64,000 nucleotides of DNA from Magnetospirillum sp. XM-1 (GCF_001511835.1 NZ_LN997848.1:310001-374000), one strand, 5' to 3'; positions 36,229-50,063 are shown, numbered from the stretch's first letter. The notes: generated from the sequence alone by a model not told the origin. A program made the numbers and translations.

Positions 36229-37654
36229 CGCCCACAAAATGGAGTTCGGCGCCAAGGCCCATGTGGCGCTCAACGACCCCAAGCTGCGCGCCAATTTCCG
36301 CCGCGCCATGGACGGGCTGATGACCAAGCGAGCCGTCCAGTTCGCCGACGGCGACGAGTGGACGGCGTTGCGCGCCCGGGGCGCGGCGGCGCGCGCCAAT
36401 TCCCTGGCCAAGCTGCCCGAACTGCTCGAGCAGTTGGAAGCCAATTGCCTGAAGAACGGCATCCAGGTCCATTGGGCCGAGACCACCGCCGAAGCCAATT
36501 CCATCGTGCTGGGCATCCTGGAGGCGGCGGGCGCCAAGACGGTGATCAAGGGCAAGTCCATGGTCACCGAGGAGATGCACCTCAACGCCCATCTGGAGCG
36601 CAACGGCATCACCCCGGTGGAATCCGACCTGGGCGAGTACATCATCCAGCTGGCGGGCGAGGCCCCCAGCCACATCGTCATGCCCTGCATCCACAAGAAC
36701 AAGGGCGAGATCGCCGAGCTGTTCCACGACAAGATCGAGGGCCAGCCCTACACCGAGAACGTGGACGAACTGACCGCCGCTGCCCGGGCTGCGCTGCGCG
36801 GCGCCTTCGCCGGCGCCGACGCCGGCATTTCCGGCGTCAACTTCGCGGTGGCCGAGACCGGCACCCTGGTGCTGATCGAGAACGAGGGCAACGGGCGGCT
36901 GTCCACCACCTTGCCGCCACTCCACATCGCGGTGACCGGCATCGAGAAGGTGTTGGAAAAGCTCGACGACGTGCCGCCGCTGCTGTCGCTGCTGCCCCGC
37001 TCGGCCACCGGCCAGCCCATCACCACCTACGTCAACATGATCTCGTCGCCCCGAAAGGACGGCGAGAAGGACGGACCCAAGGCGGTGCATCTGGTGCTGC
37101 TGGACAACGGGCGGTCCCGCGTCCACGGTGACACGGAACTGCGCGACACGCTGCGCTGCATCCGCTGCGCCGCCTGCATGAACCATTGCCCGGTCTACAC
37201 CAGGGTCGGCGGCCACACCTACACCTTCACCTATCCCGGCCCCATCGGAAAGCTGCTGACGCCCCAGCTGGAAGGCATCGACTGCGCCGGCGACCAGCCG
37301 CACGCCTCGACGCTGTGCCGGGCCTGTGCCGACGTCTGTCCGGTGCAGATCCCCATTCCCGACCTGCTGGTCCGGTTGCGCACCGAATCCGTGCGTCCCG
37401 CCGCGCCCGGCGCGGTCAAGGGCGCCGGCTCCATGGCCTCGGCTTCCGAGACAATGGGCTGGAAGGGCTGGACGCTGCTGTACGGTTCGCCGCTCGTCTA
37501 CCGCATCGGCACCCGTCTGCTCGGCTGGTTCGGCAATCTGGTGCCGTCTTCCGCCCCCATGCTGAAGCAATGGACCTCGGTCCGCACCAAGCCGAAATTC
37601 GCCCCCAAGAGCCTGCACGAACTGGCCCGCGAGAAGGGGTTCTGTGATGAATAG
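36218..37654 (+). CDS. lutB: Lactate utilisation iron-sulfur protein LutB (YkgF type)
   Basis: A 478-residue protein. The N-terminal domain has the YkgG-like fold (KTVIKGKSMVTEEMHLN, ETGTLVLIENEGNGR). Two [4Fe-4S] motifs follow: CIRCAACMNHCPVYTRVGG and CRACADVCPVQIPIPDLL. It passes electrons from lactate oxidation toward the respiratory chain. It overlaps lutA by 11 nt and lutC by 11 nt. Confidence 0.96.
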   Translation: MVADAHKMEFGAKAHVALNDPKLRANFRRAMDGLMTKRAVQFADGDEWTALRARGAAARANSLAKLPELLEQLEANCLKNGIQVHWAETTAEANSIVLGILEAAGAKTVIKGKSMVTEEMHLNAHLERNGITPVESDLGEYIIQLAGEAPSHIVMPCIHKNKGEIAELFHDKIEGQPYTENVDELTAAARAALRGAFAGADAGISGVNFAVAETGTLVLIENEGNGRLSTTLPPLHIAVTGIEKVLEKLDDVPPLLSLLPRSATGQPITTYVNMISSPRKDGEKDGPKAVHLVLLDNGRSRVHGDTELRDTLRCIRCAACMNHCPVYTRVGGHTYTFTYPGPIGKLLTPQLEGIDCAGDQPHASTLCRACADVCPVQIPIPDLLVRLRTESVRPAAPGAVKGAGSMASASETMGWKGWTLLYGSPLVYRIGTRLLGWFGNLVPSSAPMLKQWTSVRTKPKFAPKSLHELAREKGFCDE

Positions 37655-38299
37655 CCCGCGAGAACGTATTCTCGGCCGCCTGAAGGCCGCGCCCAAGGCC
37701 GCCGCGCCGCCGCGCCCCGACTGGACGCCCCCCTCCTATGACGCCCAGGCCCGCAAGGCCAAGTTCAAGGCCATGCTGGAGGCGTCCCACGCCGAAATTC
37801 ACGAGGTCACCGCCGCCGACTGGCCCCAACGGCTGAAATCCATCCTGGCCGACAAGGGCGTGGGCTGCATGGTCTACGCGCCCGCCACCCCCGCCGGACG
37901 GCTGTTGGCCCAGGCCTGGGGCAAGGACGCCCCCGAGCTGGTCGCCTATGACCGCTCGGTCGAGGACTTCAAGGACGTGCTGGTCTCCAAGGCCGATGCC
38001 GGCTTCACCTCCACCAAGGGCGGGATCGCCCATACCGGCTCGCTGGTGCTGTGGCCGACGCCCGACGAGCCCCGGCTGATGAGCCTGCTGCCGCCCATCC
38101 ACGTGGCCCTGGTGGAGGAAGCCAGCCTCACCGATTCGCTGGCCGAGACCATCCGCGTCCAGGGCTGGGCCAATGGCATGCCCACCAACGCCGTGCTGGT
38201 GTCCGGCCCTTCCAAGACCGCCGACATCGAGCAGACCCTGGCCTATGGCGTCCATGGGCCCAAGGAACTGATCGTCCTGCTGATCGGGAGTGAGTCTCC

Positions 38300-38303
<4 letters not shown>
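37644..38303 (+). CDS. lutC: Lactate utilisation protein LutC (YkgG type)
   Basis: A 219-residue LUD-domain protein. MNSPRERILGRLKAAP at the start, AGFTSTKGGIAHTGSLVLW and the final GVHGPKELIVLLIG are LutC motifs. It is the third subunit of the LutABC lactate oxidation system. It overlaps the dehydrogenase gene that follows by 4 nt (GTGA), so all four genes are one operon. Confidence 0.95.
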
Positions 38304-41116
<2,813 letters not shown>

Positions 41117-41182
41117 GGACTTGCCGACGCCGCCCCCTCGTGCCAGCTTCTCCTTAAGTTAAATACGCAAGGAGATACCGGA

Positions 41183-41947
41183 ATGAGCGAGCTGGTGCTA
41201 AGCCACGTGGAGAGCGGCGTCCAGGTGGTCCGCATGAACCGCCCGGACAAGAAGAACGCCCTGATCGGCGAGATGTACGCCGCCCTGGCCGCGGCCTTCG
41301 CCCGGGGCGAGGCCGACGACGAGGTCGCCGTCTTCCTGATTCTCGGCAGCCAGAACGATTTCTCGGCCGGCAACGACCTGCCCGACTTCCTGACCTGGCA
41401 GGCGCTGACCGGTTCGGTGGCCGACACGTTCATCCGCTCCGTGGCCGGGGCGAAGAAGCCGGTGGTCGCGGCGGTCAGGGGTGCCGCCATCGGCATCGGC
41501 TCGACCCTGCTGCCCCATTGCGATCTGGTCTACGCCGCGCCGGGCACCCGCTTCCACATGCCGTTCATCAACTTAGGGATCGTGCCGGAAGCAGGCTCCA
41601 GCCAGACCATGCCGGCCCTGGCCGGGCATCGCCGCGCCGCCGAGATGCTGATGCTGGGCGAACCCTTTGGCGTCGAAACCGCCGAGGCCATCGGCCTGAT
41701 CAACGGCGTGGTGCCGGGCGAGGATCTGGAGGAAACCGCCATGGCGGCGGCGCGCAAGCTGGCGGCCAAGCCGCAGGCGATCCTGCGGCAGATCAAGGCG
41801 CTGATGAAGACCCCGCCCGAGCCGATCATGGATCGCCTTTCGCGCGAGTCCAAGGTGTTCGACCAGTGCCTGAAGGGAGAGGCCCTGAAGGAAGCGGTCT
41901 CGGCCTTCAAGGAGAAGCGGACGCCCGATTTCTCCAAGTGCCGCTGA
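41183..41947 (+). CDS. Enoyl-CoA hydratase/isomerase family protein
   Basis: A 254-residue crotonase-fold protein. MNRPDKKNALIGEM, the oxyanion-hole segment DFSAGNDLPDF and AVRGAAIGIGSTLLPHCDL are conserved. The active-site loop reads FHMPFINLGIVPEAGSS: the first catalytic Glu position of hydratases is Phe, while a Glu is kept in PEAGSS. This pattern is seen in delta3,delta2-enoyl-CoA isomerases, so isomerase is the better guess. AAGGAGATACC precedes the ATG. It may be co-transcribed with the lactate operon but starts 66 nt later. Confidence 0.88.
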   Translation: MSELVLSHVESGVQVVRMNRPDKKNALIGEMYAALAAAFARGEADDEVAVFLILGSQNDFSAGNDLPDFLTWQALTGSVADTFIRSVAGAKKPVVAAVRGAAIGIGSTLLPHCDLVYAAPGTRFHMPFINLGIVPEAGSSQTMPALAGHRRAAEMLMLGEPFGVETAEAIGLINGVVPGEDLEETAMAAARKLAAKPQAILRQIKALMKTPPEPIMDRLSRESKVFDQCLKGEALKEAVSAFKEKRTPDFSKCR

Positions 41948-42002
41948 TGCGGCCGGGACGGCCGCGCTCCACGCCGATGCGGAGCGCGGGCATCCTGCCC
42001 GC
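41946..42002. repeat. Palindromic intergenic repeat, copy D
   Basis: GCGGCCGGGACGGCCGC-GCTCC, a short spacer, then GGAGC-GCGGGCATCCTGCCCGC. It is the mirror arrangement of copy A: a GGCC-type arm plus an AGGAT-centred arm. It lies between converging gene ends. Confidence 0.8.
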
Positions 42003-42007
42003 AGGAC

Positions 42008-42616
42008 CTACTTCTTCAATATCCGGCTGACCGACAGCATGGCCTCCATGGGTCGGCGGCCGGGGGGAGAGACCGAGGTCACCAGGGCCAGCGGCTGGCT
42101 GCCGTCGTCGGCCAGGCGGCGGCTCAGGTCGCGGGCGAACCAGTCGGACGGCATCAGGTAATAGTCGGCGATCAGGCTTCCCGCCTCGTCGCGGGCGTCC
42201 AGCGCCAGCAATTGCGCCCCGCCCTTCAGCCCGCCCCGTTCCACCATGGCCAGCAGGTGTCGCTGCAGCGAGATGGAGTCGCCGTATTCCGACCACACGC
42301 TGCAGATCCCGTCCCGCCCGGCCACCAGGGTGACGGCGCCCAGGCCGGGACGGCGCAACACGCGGACCAGTCCGGGACGGCCCTTGAGAAAGGTCTCGGC
42401 CACGTCGGGGGCCACTTCGGAGAAGCCGAACTCGCCGGTGGGCGAGGCGGCGATGTTGAGGGCGTTGAAATCCCCCACGTTGAGGACGCAGATGCGTCCC
42501 AGCACCGCCACCGCCAGCCTGGACGTCTCGTCGCGGATGGCGATGCCGCCCGGCGATTGAGCCCCGGCGGGCAACGCCAGCAGGGCGAGAAGCAGGGCTA
42601 GGGCGGCGCGTCTCAT
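42008..42616 (-). CDS. Secreted protein, paralogue of the gene upstream
   Basis: A 202-residue protein with a clear Sec signal peptide (AALALLLALLALPAGAQS). The mature part contains ETFLKGRPGLVRVLRRPGLG and DGICSVWSEYG, which align with FLQGRPGEAYIREEAG and EQCAVFVRRV of the neighbour. One Cys is in RICVLNVG and one in GICSVW. It resembles the NMCC_0638 family of small exported proteins of unknown function (tentative). ATG overlaps the upstream stop by 4 nt. Confidence 0.8.
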   Translation of the reverse strand: MRRAALALLLALLALPAGAQSPGGIAIRDETSRLAVAVLGRICVLNVGDFNALNIAASPTGEFGFSEVAPDVAETFLKGRPGLVRVLRRPGLGAVTLVAGRDGICSVWSEYGDSISLQRHLLAMVERGGLKGGAQLLALDARDEAGSLIADYYLMPSDWFARDLSRRLADDGSQPLALVTSVSPPGRRPMEAMLSVSRILKK

Positions 42617-43197
42617 GGCTGCCTCAATCCGATGGTGATGATGGCCTGAAGATCGGGATTGGCGCTTTCCGAGGTGGTGACGATCACCCTGAGCCCGGCC
42701 GGCTCGCCGCCATGCTTGCGCACCAGTTCATCGCGGTAGGTGGAGGTGGGCACCAGATCGATGAAGCGGGAGGTCAACGCCCCCTTGGTCTCGCGCCCTC
42801 CGGCCTGCACCGTGAAATAACGTCCCACCGCCGTCTTCAGGTCCTTTTCCACCTGGGCGTTCAGCGCGGCGGCGGGCACCCGGCGCACGAAGACGGCGCA
42901 TTGCTCGTCGGCGGGGACGATGGCCAGGGTGACCCCAGCCTCCTCGCGGATATAGGCCTCGCCCGGCCGCCCCTGCAGGAAGGGCCGGGCCGCCTGGTCG
43001 GGCAGGCGGGGCAGGTAGAGTTCGCCGCCCGGCTGCATCTTCTCCCTGAGCTTGTCCAGCGCCCCCACATGGGCGGCGCAGCCCCGCACGAAGGTGGCCG
43101 AGGCGATCTCCGCGACGTTGCGGGGCGGCTCGGCGGCCAGGGCGGGCAGACAAGCCGCGGCCAGCGTCAGGGCGAGGGCGGGCAGGAGGCGGATCAT
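42613..43197 (-). CDS. Secreted protein, paralogue of the gene downstream
   Basis: About 194 residues. The signal peptide is IRLLPALALTLAAACLPALAA, with AAEPP after the likely cleavage site. The mature part has RGCAAHVGALDKL and DEQCAVFVRRV, two cysteines that could form a disulfide. ATG 43197 overlaps the hemerythrin stop by 4 nt; ATG 43203 is an alternative. The frame is open far upstream inside hemerythrin but that part is not coding. Same family as the next gene; function unknown. Confidence 0.78.
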   Translation of the reverse strand: MIRLLPALALTLAAACLPALAAEPPRNVAEIASATFVRGCAAHVGALDKLREKMQPGGELYLPRLPDQAARPFLQGRPGEAYIREEAGVTLAIVPADEQCAVFVRRVPAAALNAQVEKDLKTAVGRYFTVQAGGRETKGALTSRFIDLVPTSTYRDELVRKHGGEPAGLRVIVTTSESANPDLQAIITIGLRQP

Positions 43198-43616
43198 GCG
43201 CATTGCCGCGGCATGAAGGTCTTGATCCGCATGTCCTGATTGGTGACGTGCTCCACCAGGGCCTCCATCAGGGAGTGGACGCCCAGCAGACAGTCGATCA
43301 GGCAATCGGCGGCGTGAATCTCGGCCACCACTTCCTCGGTGCGGGCCAGAAGACGCTCGTGCTCCTGCCGATGAATGGCAAGGGCGGGAAAGCCGATGCG
43401 CTGCATCAATCGCTCCTCGTCGGCGAAATGAGCGCGCAGATTGGCGATGAAGGCGGCGCAATAGGAGACGATCTCGTCCTTGGGCTCTTCCGAGGCCAGG
43501 GCGGTGCGCAAGGCGGCGGCCTCCTCGAAAAAGGCGCGGTGCTGGGCGTCCACGACCGGATCGCCCAGGGCGAACTCATCGCTCCACCGGTATTGCCACA
43601 ATGCGTTGCCACTCAT
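43194..43616 (-). CDS. Bacteriohemerythrin
   Basis: A 140-residue four-helix di-iron protein. All seven ligands are present: H26, H63, E67, H82, H86, H123 and D128. DAQHRAFF, AHFADEERLMQ, IHRQEH and LVEHVTNQD are the four motifs. It binds O2 reversibly and may store oxygen, protect from it or deliver it to enzymes; the family is abundant in magnetotactic and microaerobic species. It sits between a PPOX-fold gene and two secreted-protein genes and overlaps the latter. Confidence 0.95.
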   Translation of the reverse strand: MSGNALWQYRWSDEFALGDPVVDAQHRAFFEEAAALRTALASEEPKDEIVSYCAAFIANLRAHFADEERLMQRIGFPALAIHRQEHERLLARTEEVVAEIHAADCLIDCLLGVHSLMEALVEHVTNQDMRIKTFMPRQCA

Positions 43617-43650
43617 GCCGACTCATCCCCATCATTCAAGCACGACAACA

Positions 43651-44211
43651 TCACACCTCGTCCTCCCCGTCCAGAAGCCCGGTGGGCAGACCGTCGAAGC
43701 TGACAAGGTTCTTGTCCCGCCAGTACTGCCGGATGCCGTCCGCCCCCTTGGCGTCGGCCCAATCGGGCAAGGTCGGCCGATGCCCGGCGAAATCCATCAG
43801 GGGAACCCCGAAGCCGCAGGAGGTGATGACGCTGTCCACCTCGACCACGACAATTTGCCGCTTGGCCGGATAGTCGGGAAAGAGGGGGGCGAACTCGGCC
43901 CAATCCGCCTCGCGCCGGTGCAGGGCGCGGGCCCGGCCATAAAGGCGCAGGATCAGCGGCTGGCCGGAAAAGGCGCAGAACATGATGGTGATGCGGTCGT
44001 TGCGGGCCAGATGGGCGGCCGTCTCGTTGCCACTCCCCGTCAGATTGAGCCAGGCCACCCGATTGGGGGCGAGAATGCGGAACGTGCCGTCCAGGCCCTT
44101 CGGCGACAGATTGATCCGCCCCTGGTCGGTGGCCGTCGCCACGAAGAAGACGGGCTGGGCCGCGATGAACGCGGCGTGACGATCGGAAATGGAGGGGTGG
44201 TGCTGGGCCAA
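43651..44211 (-). CDS. Pyridoxamine 5'-phosphate oxidase family protein
   Basis: About 186 residues with a PNPOx-like flavin-binding split barrel: FVATATDQGRINLSPKGLDG, RVAWLNLTGSGNETAAHLARN and RITIMFCAFSGQPLILRLYG. The start is TTG at 44211, with AGGAGG five bases upstream; no ATG fits. These proteins bind FMN or F420 or heme; the substrate is unknown. It begins 10 nt after the ferritin-like gene, so they are co-transcribed. Confidence 0.85.
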   Translation of the reverse strand: MAQHHPSISDRHAAFIAAQPVFFVATATDQGRINLSPKGLDGTFRILAPNRVAWLNLTGSGNETAAHLARNDRITIMFCAFSGQPLILRLYGRARALHRREADWAEFAPLFPDYPAKRQIVVVEVDSVITSCGFGVPLMDFAGHRPTLPDWADAKGADGIRQYWRDKNLVSFDGLPTGLLDGEDEV

Positions 44212-44221
44212 TGCTGCCTCC

Positions 44222-45043
44222 TCACGACGGCCGCAGGCTGCCGGCGCGCTGCCGCATCTTGCCCCAGGCGAAATCGCGGGCCCGGCGGCCCAGCCATCCC
44301 TTGGGGTCCAGCCCGACCGCCTTGACGACCATGCTCGCCGCCCGCTCGGCATGCACCTTGCCATAAAGCGCATAGGCGCGCGAGCCGTACGCCGCGTTGC
44401 AGCGCATCCGGTCATAGGCCATGTCGTCCGGCTCGTTGGCCGCATGCCATGCATAGGCCAACTCGTCGTCGTCGCTTTCACGGATCCGCCGCACCACCAC
44501 CAGGACGCGGCGCCACAAAGGCAGCCGGTCGCGGTCCTGGGTCCGGCGCATGGCGTCGTAGAACAGCTTGTAGTGGCGGAACTCGTCGCCGGCGATGCGA
44601 TGGCAGATCTCGCGCAGCAGCGGTTCGCGGCTGGAATCGCGGACGGCGGAATAGAAGGACGACGTCCCGGTCTCGACGATGCAGCGGGCCAGCAATTCCC
44701 CGGTGGCCGAGCCGCGCACCGAGACCTCGGCCTCGACCGGGATGCGGTAGCCGTCGGCGAAGCGCCGGCAGCGGGCGGCAAAGTCGTAGCCGGGATCGGC
44801 CAGCTCGGCATAGCGGCCCAGGGTGTCGCCGTGGCGGATCTCGTCGTCGCGCCATTGCCCCAGCAGGGCGACGAATTCGGGATCGTCCCGGAACACCCGG
44901 CCGAGATAGAGGGTGTAGTCGGCGGCATTGCGCTCGACCATGGCGGCGGCCTTGACCACCTTCAGGAGATCGGAATCCACCCGCCGGGGATCGAGCCGAC
45001 CCCAGCCGATGTCGTCCACGCTCCAGACCTTGCCGCCTTGCAT
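44222..45043 (-). CDS. Ferritin-like di-iron domain protein
   Basis: About 273 residues. Two ExxH-type pairs suggest a di-iron centre in a four-helix bundle: AMVERNAADYTLY with DDEIRHGDTLGRY, and ETGTSSFYSAVRD with AGDEFRHYKLFYDAM. This arrangement is seen in rubrerythrin-like and acyl-ACP desaturase-like oxygenases. There is no signal peptide. ATG 45043 (MQGGKVWSVDDIG) has GGGGAG upstream; ATG 45067 and 45088 are possible. It is first in a run of five minus-strand genes including bacteriohemerythrin. Confidence 0.78.
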   Translation of the reverse strand: MQGGKVWSVDDIGWGRLDPRRVDSDLLKVVKAAAMVERNAADYTLYLGRVFRDDPEFVALLGQWRDDEIRHGDTLGRYAELADPGYDFAARCRRFADGYRIPVEAEVSVRGSATGELLARCIVETGTSSFYSAVRDSSREPLLREICHRIAGDEFRHYKLFYDAMRRTQDRDRLPLWRRVLVVVRRIRESDDDELAYAWHAANEPDDMAYDRMRCNAAYGSRAYALYGKVHAERAASMVVKAVGLDPKGWLGRRARDFAWGKMRQRAGSLRPS

Positions 45044-45101
45044 GCGCCCCCGCTCCCCTTGAAGCATTCCATTCTGGGAGATGGGCACGGATTTTCAAGA
45101 C

Positions 45102-45133
45102 AAAAGGGCCGCCCCGGTCGGGGGCGGCCCTTT
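45102..45133 (-). terminator. Terminator of the atp operon
   Basis: AAAGGGCCGCCCC (45103-45115) and GGGGCGGCCCTTT (45121-45133) form a perfect 13-bp stem with a 5-nt loop. On the minus strand the downstream arm ends in TTTTG. It lies 22 nt past the atpC stop codon. Confidence 0.85.
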
Positions 45134-45154
45134 CGAAAAATCCCGACCCGCCGT

Positions 45155-45556
45155 TTAGGCGATGGCGGCGGCCATGGCCTCGGCGACCAGCGCCAGACGC
45201 TGGGCATGGGCCTTGTCACGCTCGTTGCCGGCGTCGTCCAGGGCTTCCCTAGCGGCCTTCTTGCGGGCTTCGGCCATCTCGGCGGTCAGCTCGGCCACCG
45301 GAATGGCTTCCTCGGCCAGTACGGTGATGCGCTCCTCGTTGACCTCGGCGAAACCGCCGGCCACGAAGATGGAGGACGAGACCTTGCCGCCGTCATGGAT
45401 GTCGATGACACCCGGACGCACGGTGGTGATCATCGGGGCGTGCAGGGCCAGGGCACCGAAGTCGCCTTCGCCGCCGGGCACCACGACCATGTCCACCTTG
45501 GACGAAACCAGAAGCTTCGCCGGGGACACCAATTCGAACTGAATCTTCTCGGCCAT
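45155..45556 (-). CDS. atpC: F1 ATP synthase subunit epsilon
   Basis: A 133-residue protein. The N-terminal beta-sandwich has FELVSPAKLLVSSKVDMVVVPGGEGDFGAL and HAPMITTVRPG. The C-terminal helical domain (EARKKAAREALDDAG) follows. It is part of the rotating central stalk and can restrain ATP hydrolysis. It is last in atpHAGDC, about 70 nt after atpD. Confidence 0.97.
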   Translation of the reverse strand: MAEKIQFELVSPAKLLVSSKVDMVVVPGGEGDFGALALHAPMITTVRPGVIDIHDGGKVSSSIFVAGGFAEVNEERITVLAEEAIPVAELTAEMAEARKKAAREALDDAGNERDKAHAQRLALVAEAMAAAIA

Positions 45557-45627
45557 GCCGCGATTCCTTCAACATTCTTTAGCGGCGGGTCCCCAAGGGA
45601 ACCCGCCCCTAATTATTCCCGAAAGCC

Positions 45628-47061
<1,434 letters not shown>

Positions 47062-47072
47062 CTAGTCTTCCG

Positions 47073-47957
47073 TCACAGCGCTTCGGCGCCGGAGATGATT
47101 TCGATCAGTTCCTTGGTGATCTGGGCCTGGCGCGACCGGTTGTACTTGATCGCCAAGGCATTGATCATTTCACCCGCATTACGAGTTGCGTTGTCCATCG
47201 CGGTCATACGCGCGCCCTGCTCCGAGGCCTGGCTTTCCAGCAGGGCACGGAACATCTGGGTCGCCAGATTGCGCGGCAGGATCTCCGCCAGGATTTCCTC
47301 CTCGCCGGGCTCGAACTCGTAGATGGCCTTGGGTCCGGCGTCGGACTTGGCAGCCTGTTCGGGCACGGGGAAGGGGATCACCTGCTGGCGGGTCACTTCC
47401 TGGGCGATGGCCGACTTGAACTTGTTGTAGACCACGGTGCAGACGTCGAATTCCTCAGCCTCGAACATGGCGGAGATCTTCGACGCGACCTGATCGGCCT
47501 CGGCGAAGACGACGCCCTTGCGGCCCAGGTTCTCGAAGCCCTCGATCATGTACTGGCCGTAGTCGCGGCGCAGCTGCTCGCGGGCCTTGCGGCCCACCGG
47601 CATGATCTTGATGACCTTGCCCTGCTTCAGCAGGTCGGCGGCCATCGCCTTGGTGGCGCGGACGATGGACGAGTTGAAGCCGCCGCACAGACCGCGATCG
47701 GCGGTCACCGCGACAAGCAGATGCACCTTGTCGGCTCCGGTGCCGGAGATCATGCGGGGCGCGCCCGACTGGCCAGCCAGCGAGGCGGCCAGGGTGCCCA
47801 GCATGCGCTCCATGCGCTCGGCGAACGGCCGCGCCGCTTCCGCCGCGGTTTGCGCGCGGCGGAGCTTGGAGGCAGCGACCATCTTCATGGCGGATGTGAT
47901 CTTGCGCGTCGATTTGACGCTCACGATCTTCATCCGCAGGTCCTTGAGACTCGCCAT
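47073..47957 (-). CDS. atpG: F1 ATP synthase subunit gamma
   Basis: A 294-residue protein. [20 protein letters not shown] and [16 protein letters not shown] form the N-terminal half of the rotor coiled coil. [15 protein letters not shown] is the conserved C-terminal half. The middle is the Rossmann-like globular part ([17 protein letters not shown]). It is the rotating shaft of F1. Confidence 0.97.
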   Translation of the reverse strand: MASLKDLRMKIVSVKSTRKITSAMKMVAASKLRRAQTAAEAARPFAERMERMLGTLAASLAGQSGAPRMISGTGADKVHLLVAVTADRGLCGGFNSSIVRATKAMAADLLKQGKVIKIMPVGRKAREQLRRDYGQYMIEGFENLGRKGVVFAEADQVASKISAMFEAEEFDVCTVVYNKFKSAIAQEVTRQQVIPFPVPEQAAKSDAGPKAIYEFEPGEEEILAEILPRNLATQMFRALLESQASEQGARMTAMDNATRNAGEMINALAIKYNRSRQAQITKELIEIISGAEAL

Positions 47958-47979
47958 AACCTAAACTCCCACGGGACGG

Positions 47980-49509
47980 TTAAGCGAAGGTCTTGGAGAA
48001 CGCGTCGAGGAACGCCTTGAGCTTCTCTTCGGTCTGGGCGCTGATCTGCTTCTCGGAGGCGATGGTGGAGAGGATCTCCGGGGCCTTCGAGCGGATCTCG
48101 GCGAGCAGCGACGATTCGAAGCGGCCGACCTGGCGCACCTCGATCTTGTCCAGATAGCCCTTCACGCCGGCGTAGATGGAAATGACTTCCTCTTCGGTGG
48201 GCATGGGAGAGAACTGGGGCTGCTTCAGCAGTTCGGTCAGACGCGCGCCGCGGTTCAGCAGCTTCTGGGTGGCCGGATCCAGGTCGGAAGCGAACTGCGC
48301 GAAGGCAGCCATTTCACGATACTGGGCCAGTTCCAGCTTGATCGAGCCCGCAACCTGCTTCATCGCCTTGATCTGGGCGGCGGAGCCGACGCGCGACACC
48401 GACAGACCGACGTTCACGGCGGGGCGGATGCCCTTATAGAACAGTTCGGTTTCCAGGAAGATCTGGCCGTCGGTGATCGAGATCACGTTGGTGGGGATGT
48501 AGGCGGACACGTCGTTGGCCTGGGTCTCGATGACCGGCAGAGCGGTCAGCGAGCCGGCACCGGCGGCGTCGCCCATCTTGGCGGCACGCTCGAGCAGGCG
48601 CGAGTGCAGGTAGAACACGTCGCCCGGATAGGCTTCGCGGCCCGGCGGACGGCGGAGCAGCAGCGACATCTGACGGTAGGCGACGGCCTGCTTCGAGAGA
48701 TCATCATAAATGATCAGGGCGTGCATGCCGTTGTCGCGGAAGTACTCGCCCATGGTGCAGCCGGCGTAAGGCGCGATGAACTGCAGCGGAGCGGGCTCCG
48801 ACGCGGTCGCGGCCACCACGATGGTGTAGTCCATGGCGCCGTAATCGGTCAGGGTCTTGACGATCTGGGCGACGGTGGAGCGCTTCTGACCGACGGCGAC
48901 GTAGATGCAGAACAGCTTCGCCTTCTCGTCGTTGGCGTCGTGCCAGCGCTTCTGGTTGATGATGGTGTCGACCAGGATGGCGGTCTTGCCGGTCTGGCGA
49001 TCGCCGATGACCAGCTCGCGCTGGCCGCGGCCGACGGGGATCAGGGCGTCCACGGCCTTGATGCCGGTGGACATGGGCTCGTGCACCGACTTACGCGGAA
49101 TGATGCCCGGGGCCTTGACGTCCACGCGCTGACGCGAGGCGGCCTCGATGGGGCCCTTGCCGTCGATGGGGTTGCCCAGCGCGTCGACGACGCGGCCCAG
49201 CAGGCCCTTGCCGACCGGAACGTCCACGATGGAGCCGGTCCGCTTGACGACGTCGCCTTCCTTGATGTTGCGGTCGTCGCCGAAAATCACGATACCGACG
49301 TTGTCGGTCTCGAGATTCAGCGCCATACCCTTGATGCCGCCGGGGAATTCGACCATCTCGCCGGCCTGGACCTTGTCGAGGCCGTGCACGCGGGCGATAC
49401 CGTCACCGACAGACAGCACCTGACCGACCTCGGCAACTTCCGCCTCGGTCCCGAAGGTGGCGATCTGTTGCTTGAGGATTGCGGAGATTTCCGCGGCGCG
49501 GATTTCCAT
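47980..49509 (-). CDS. atpA: F1 ATP synthase subunit alpha
   Basis: A 509-residue non-catalytic nucleotide-binding subunit. Walker A is [46 protein letters not shown] is seen as [12 protein letters not shown] then [15 protein letters not shown], the subunit signature. It forms the hexamer with beta. Its ATG overlaps the atpH stop by one base. Confidence 0.98.
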   Translation of the reverse strand: MEIRAAEISAILKQQIATFGTEAEVAEVGQVLSVGDGIARVHGLDKVQAGEMVEFPGGIKGMALNLETDNVGIVIFGDDRNIKEGDVVKRTGSIVDVPVGKGLLGRVVDALGNPIDGKGPIEAASRQRVDVKAPGIIPRKSVHEPMSTGIKAVDALIPVGRGQRELVIGDRQTGKTAILVDTIINQKRWHDANDEKAKLFCIYVAVGQKRSTVAQIVKTLTDYGAMDYTIVVAATASEPAPLQFIAPYAGCTMGEYFRDNGMHALIIYDDLSKQAVAYRQMSLLLRRPPGREAYPGDVFYLHSRLLERAAKMGDAAGAGSLTALPVIETQANDVSAYIPTNVISITDGQIFLETELFYKGIRPAVNVGLSVSRVGSAAQIKAMKQVAGSIKLELAQYREMAAFAQFASDLDPATQKLLNRGARLTELLKQPQFSPMPTEEEVISIYAGVKGYLDKIEVRQVGRFESSLLAEIRSKAPEILSTIASEKQISAQTEEKLKAFLDAFSKTFA

Positions 49510-50063
49510 TATCCAACCCCTTTCATAGCGAGCTTGAGATGCTGCAGCTTCGTCTTGAGCGAGCTGTCAACCATGCGGGAACCGACCTGAACCACCAGGC
49601 CGCCCAGCAAGCTGGGATCAACCTTGACATCGACGGCGACATTGCCGCCGAAGGCCGCCTTGAGGGCGGTGGTGAGGGCGTCTTGCTGGGCCGGCGTGAG
49701 AGCCACGGCGGAAGCCACCGTCGCGGACTTTTCGCCGCGACGGGCCGCCAACCGGCCGAGATAGGAAGCGATCACCCCGTTGAGGGTGAACAGCCGGCGG
49801 TTCTTGGCCGCCAGCCCGAGAAACTTGGAGGTCAGCTCCGAGAAGCCGGCGGCCTTGGCAACGGCGCCGATGGCCGCTCCCTGCTGCTCGCGGCTGAGAA
49901 CGGGGCTGTCGACGACACGGCGCAGGTCAGCGCTTTCGCGCAGCATGGCCTGGAGCGTCTTGAGGTCGCCAGCCACCTGGTCGAGGGAGCCGGAAGAATC
50001 GGCCAACTCGAAGAGAGCGGTGGCGTAGCGGTCGGCGATCACGCCAATAGTTTCGGAAGGCAC
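49509..50063 (-). CDS. atpH: F1 ATP synthase subunit delta
   Basis: A 184-residue protein. [30 protein letters not shown] and the C-terminal [20 protein letters not shown] are OSCP/delta motifs. It ties the F1 head to the peripheral stalk. First gene of the F1 operon; the F0 genes are elsewhere, as usual in Alphaproteobacteria. Confidence 0.97.
   Translation of the reverse strand: MPSETIGVIADRYATALFELADSSGSLDQVAGDLKTLQAMLRESADLRRVVDSPVLSREQQGAAIGAVAKAAGFSELTSKFLGLAAKNRRLFTLNGVIASYLGRLAARRGEKSATVASAVALTPAQQDALTTALKAAFGGNVAVDVKVDPSLLGGLVVQVGSRMVDSSLKTKLQHLKLAMKGVG

Noticed and set aside
43198-43461. N-terminal extension of the secreted protein
   Set aside because: It overlaps bacteriohemerythrin on the same strand and is Arg/Ser-rich; the signal peptide begins at 43197.
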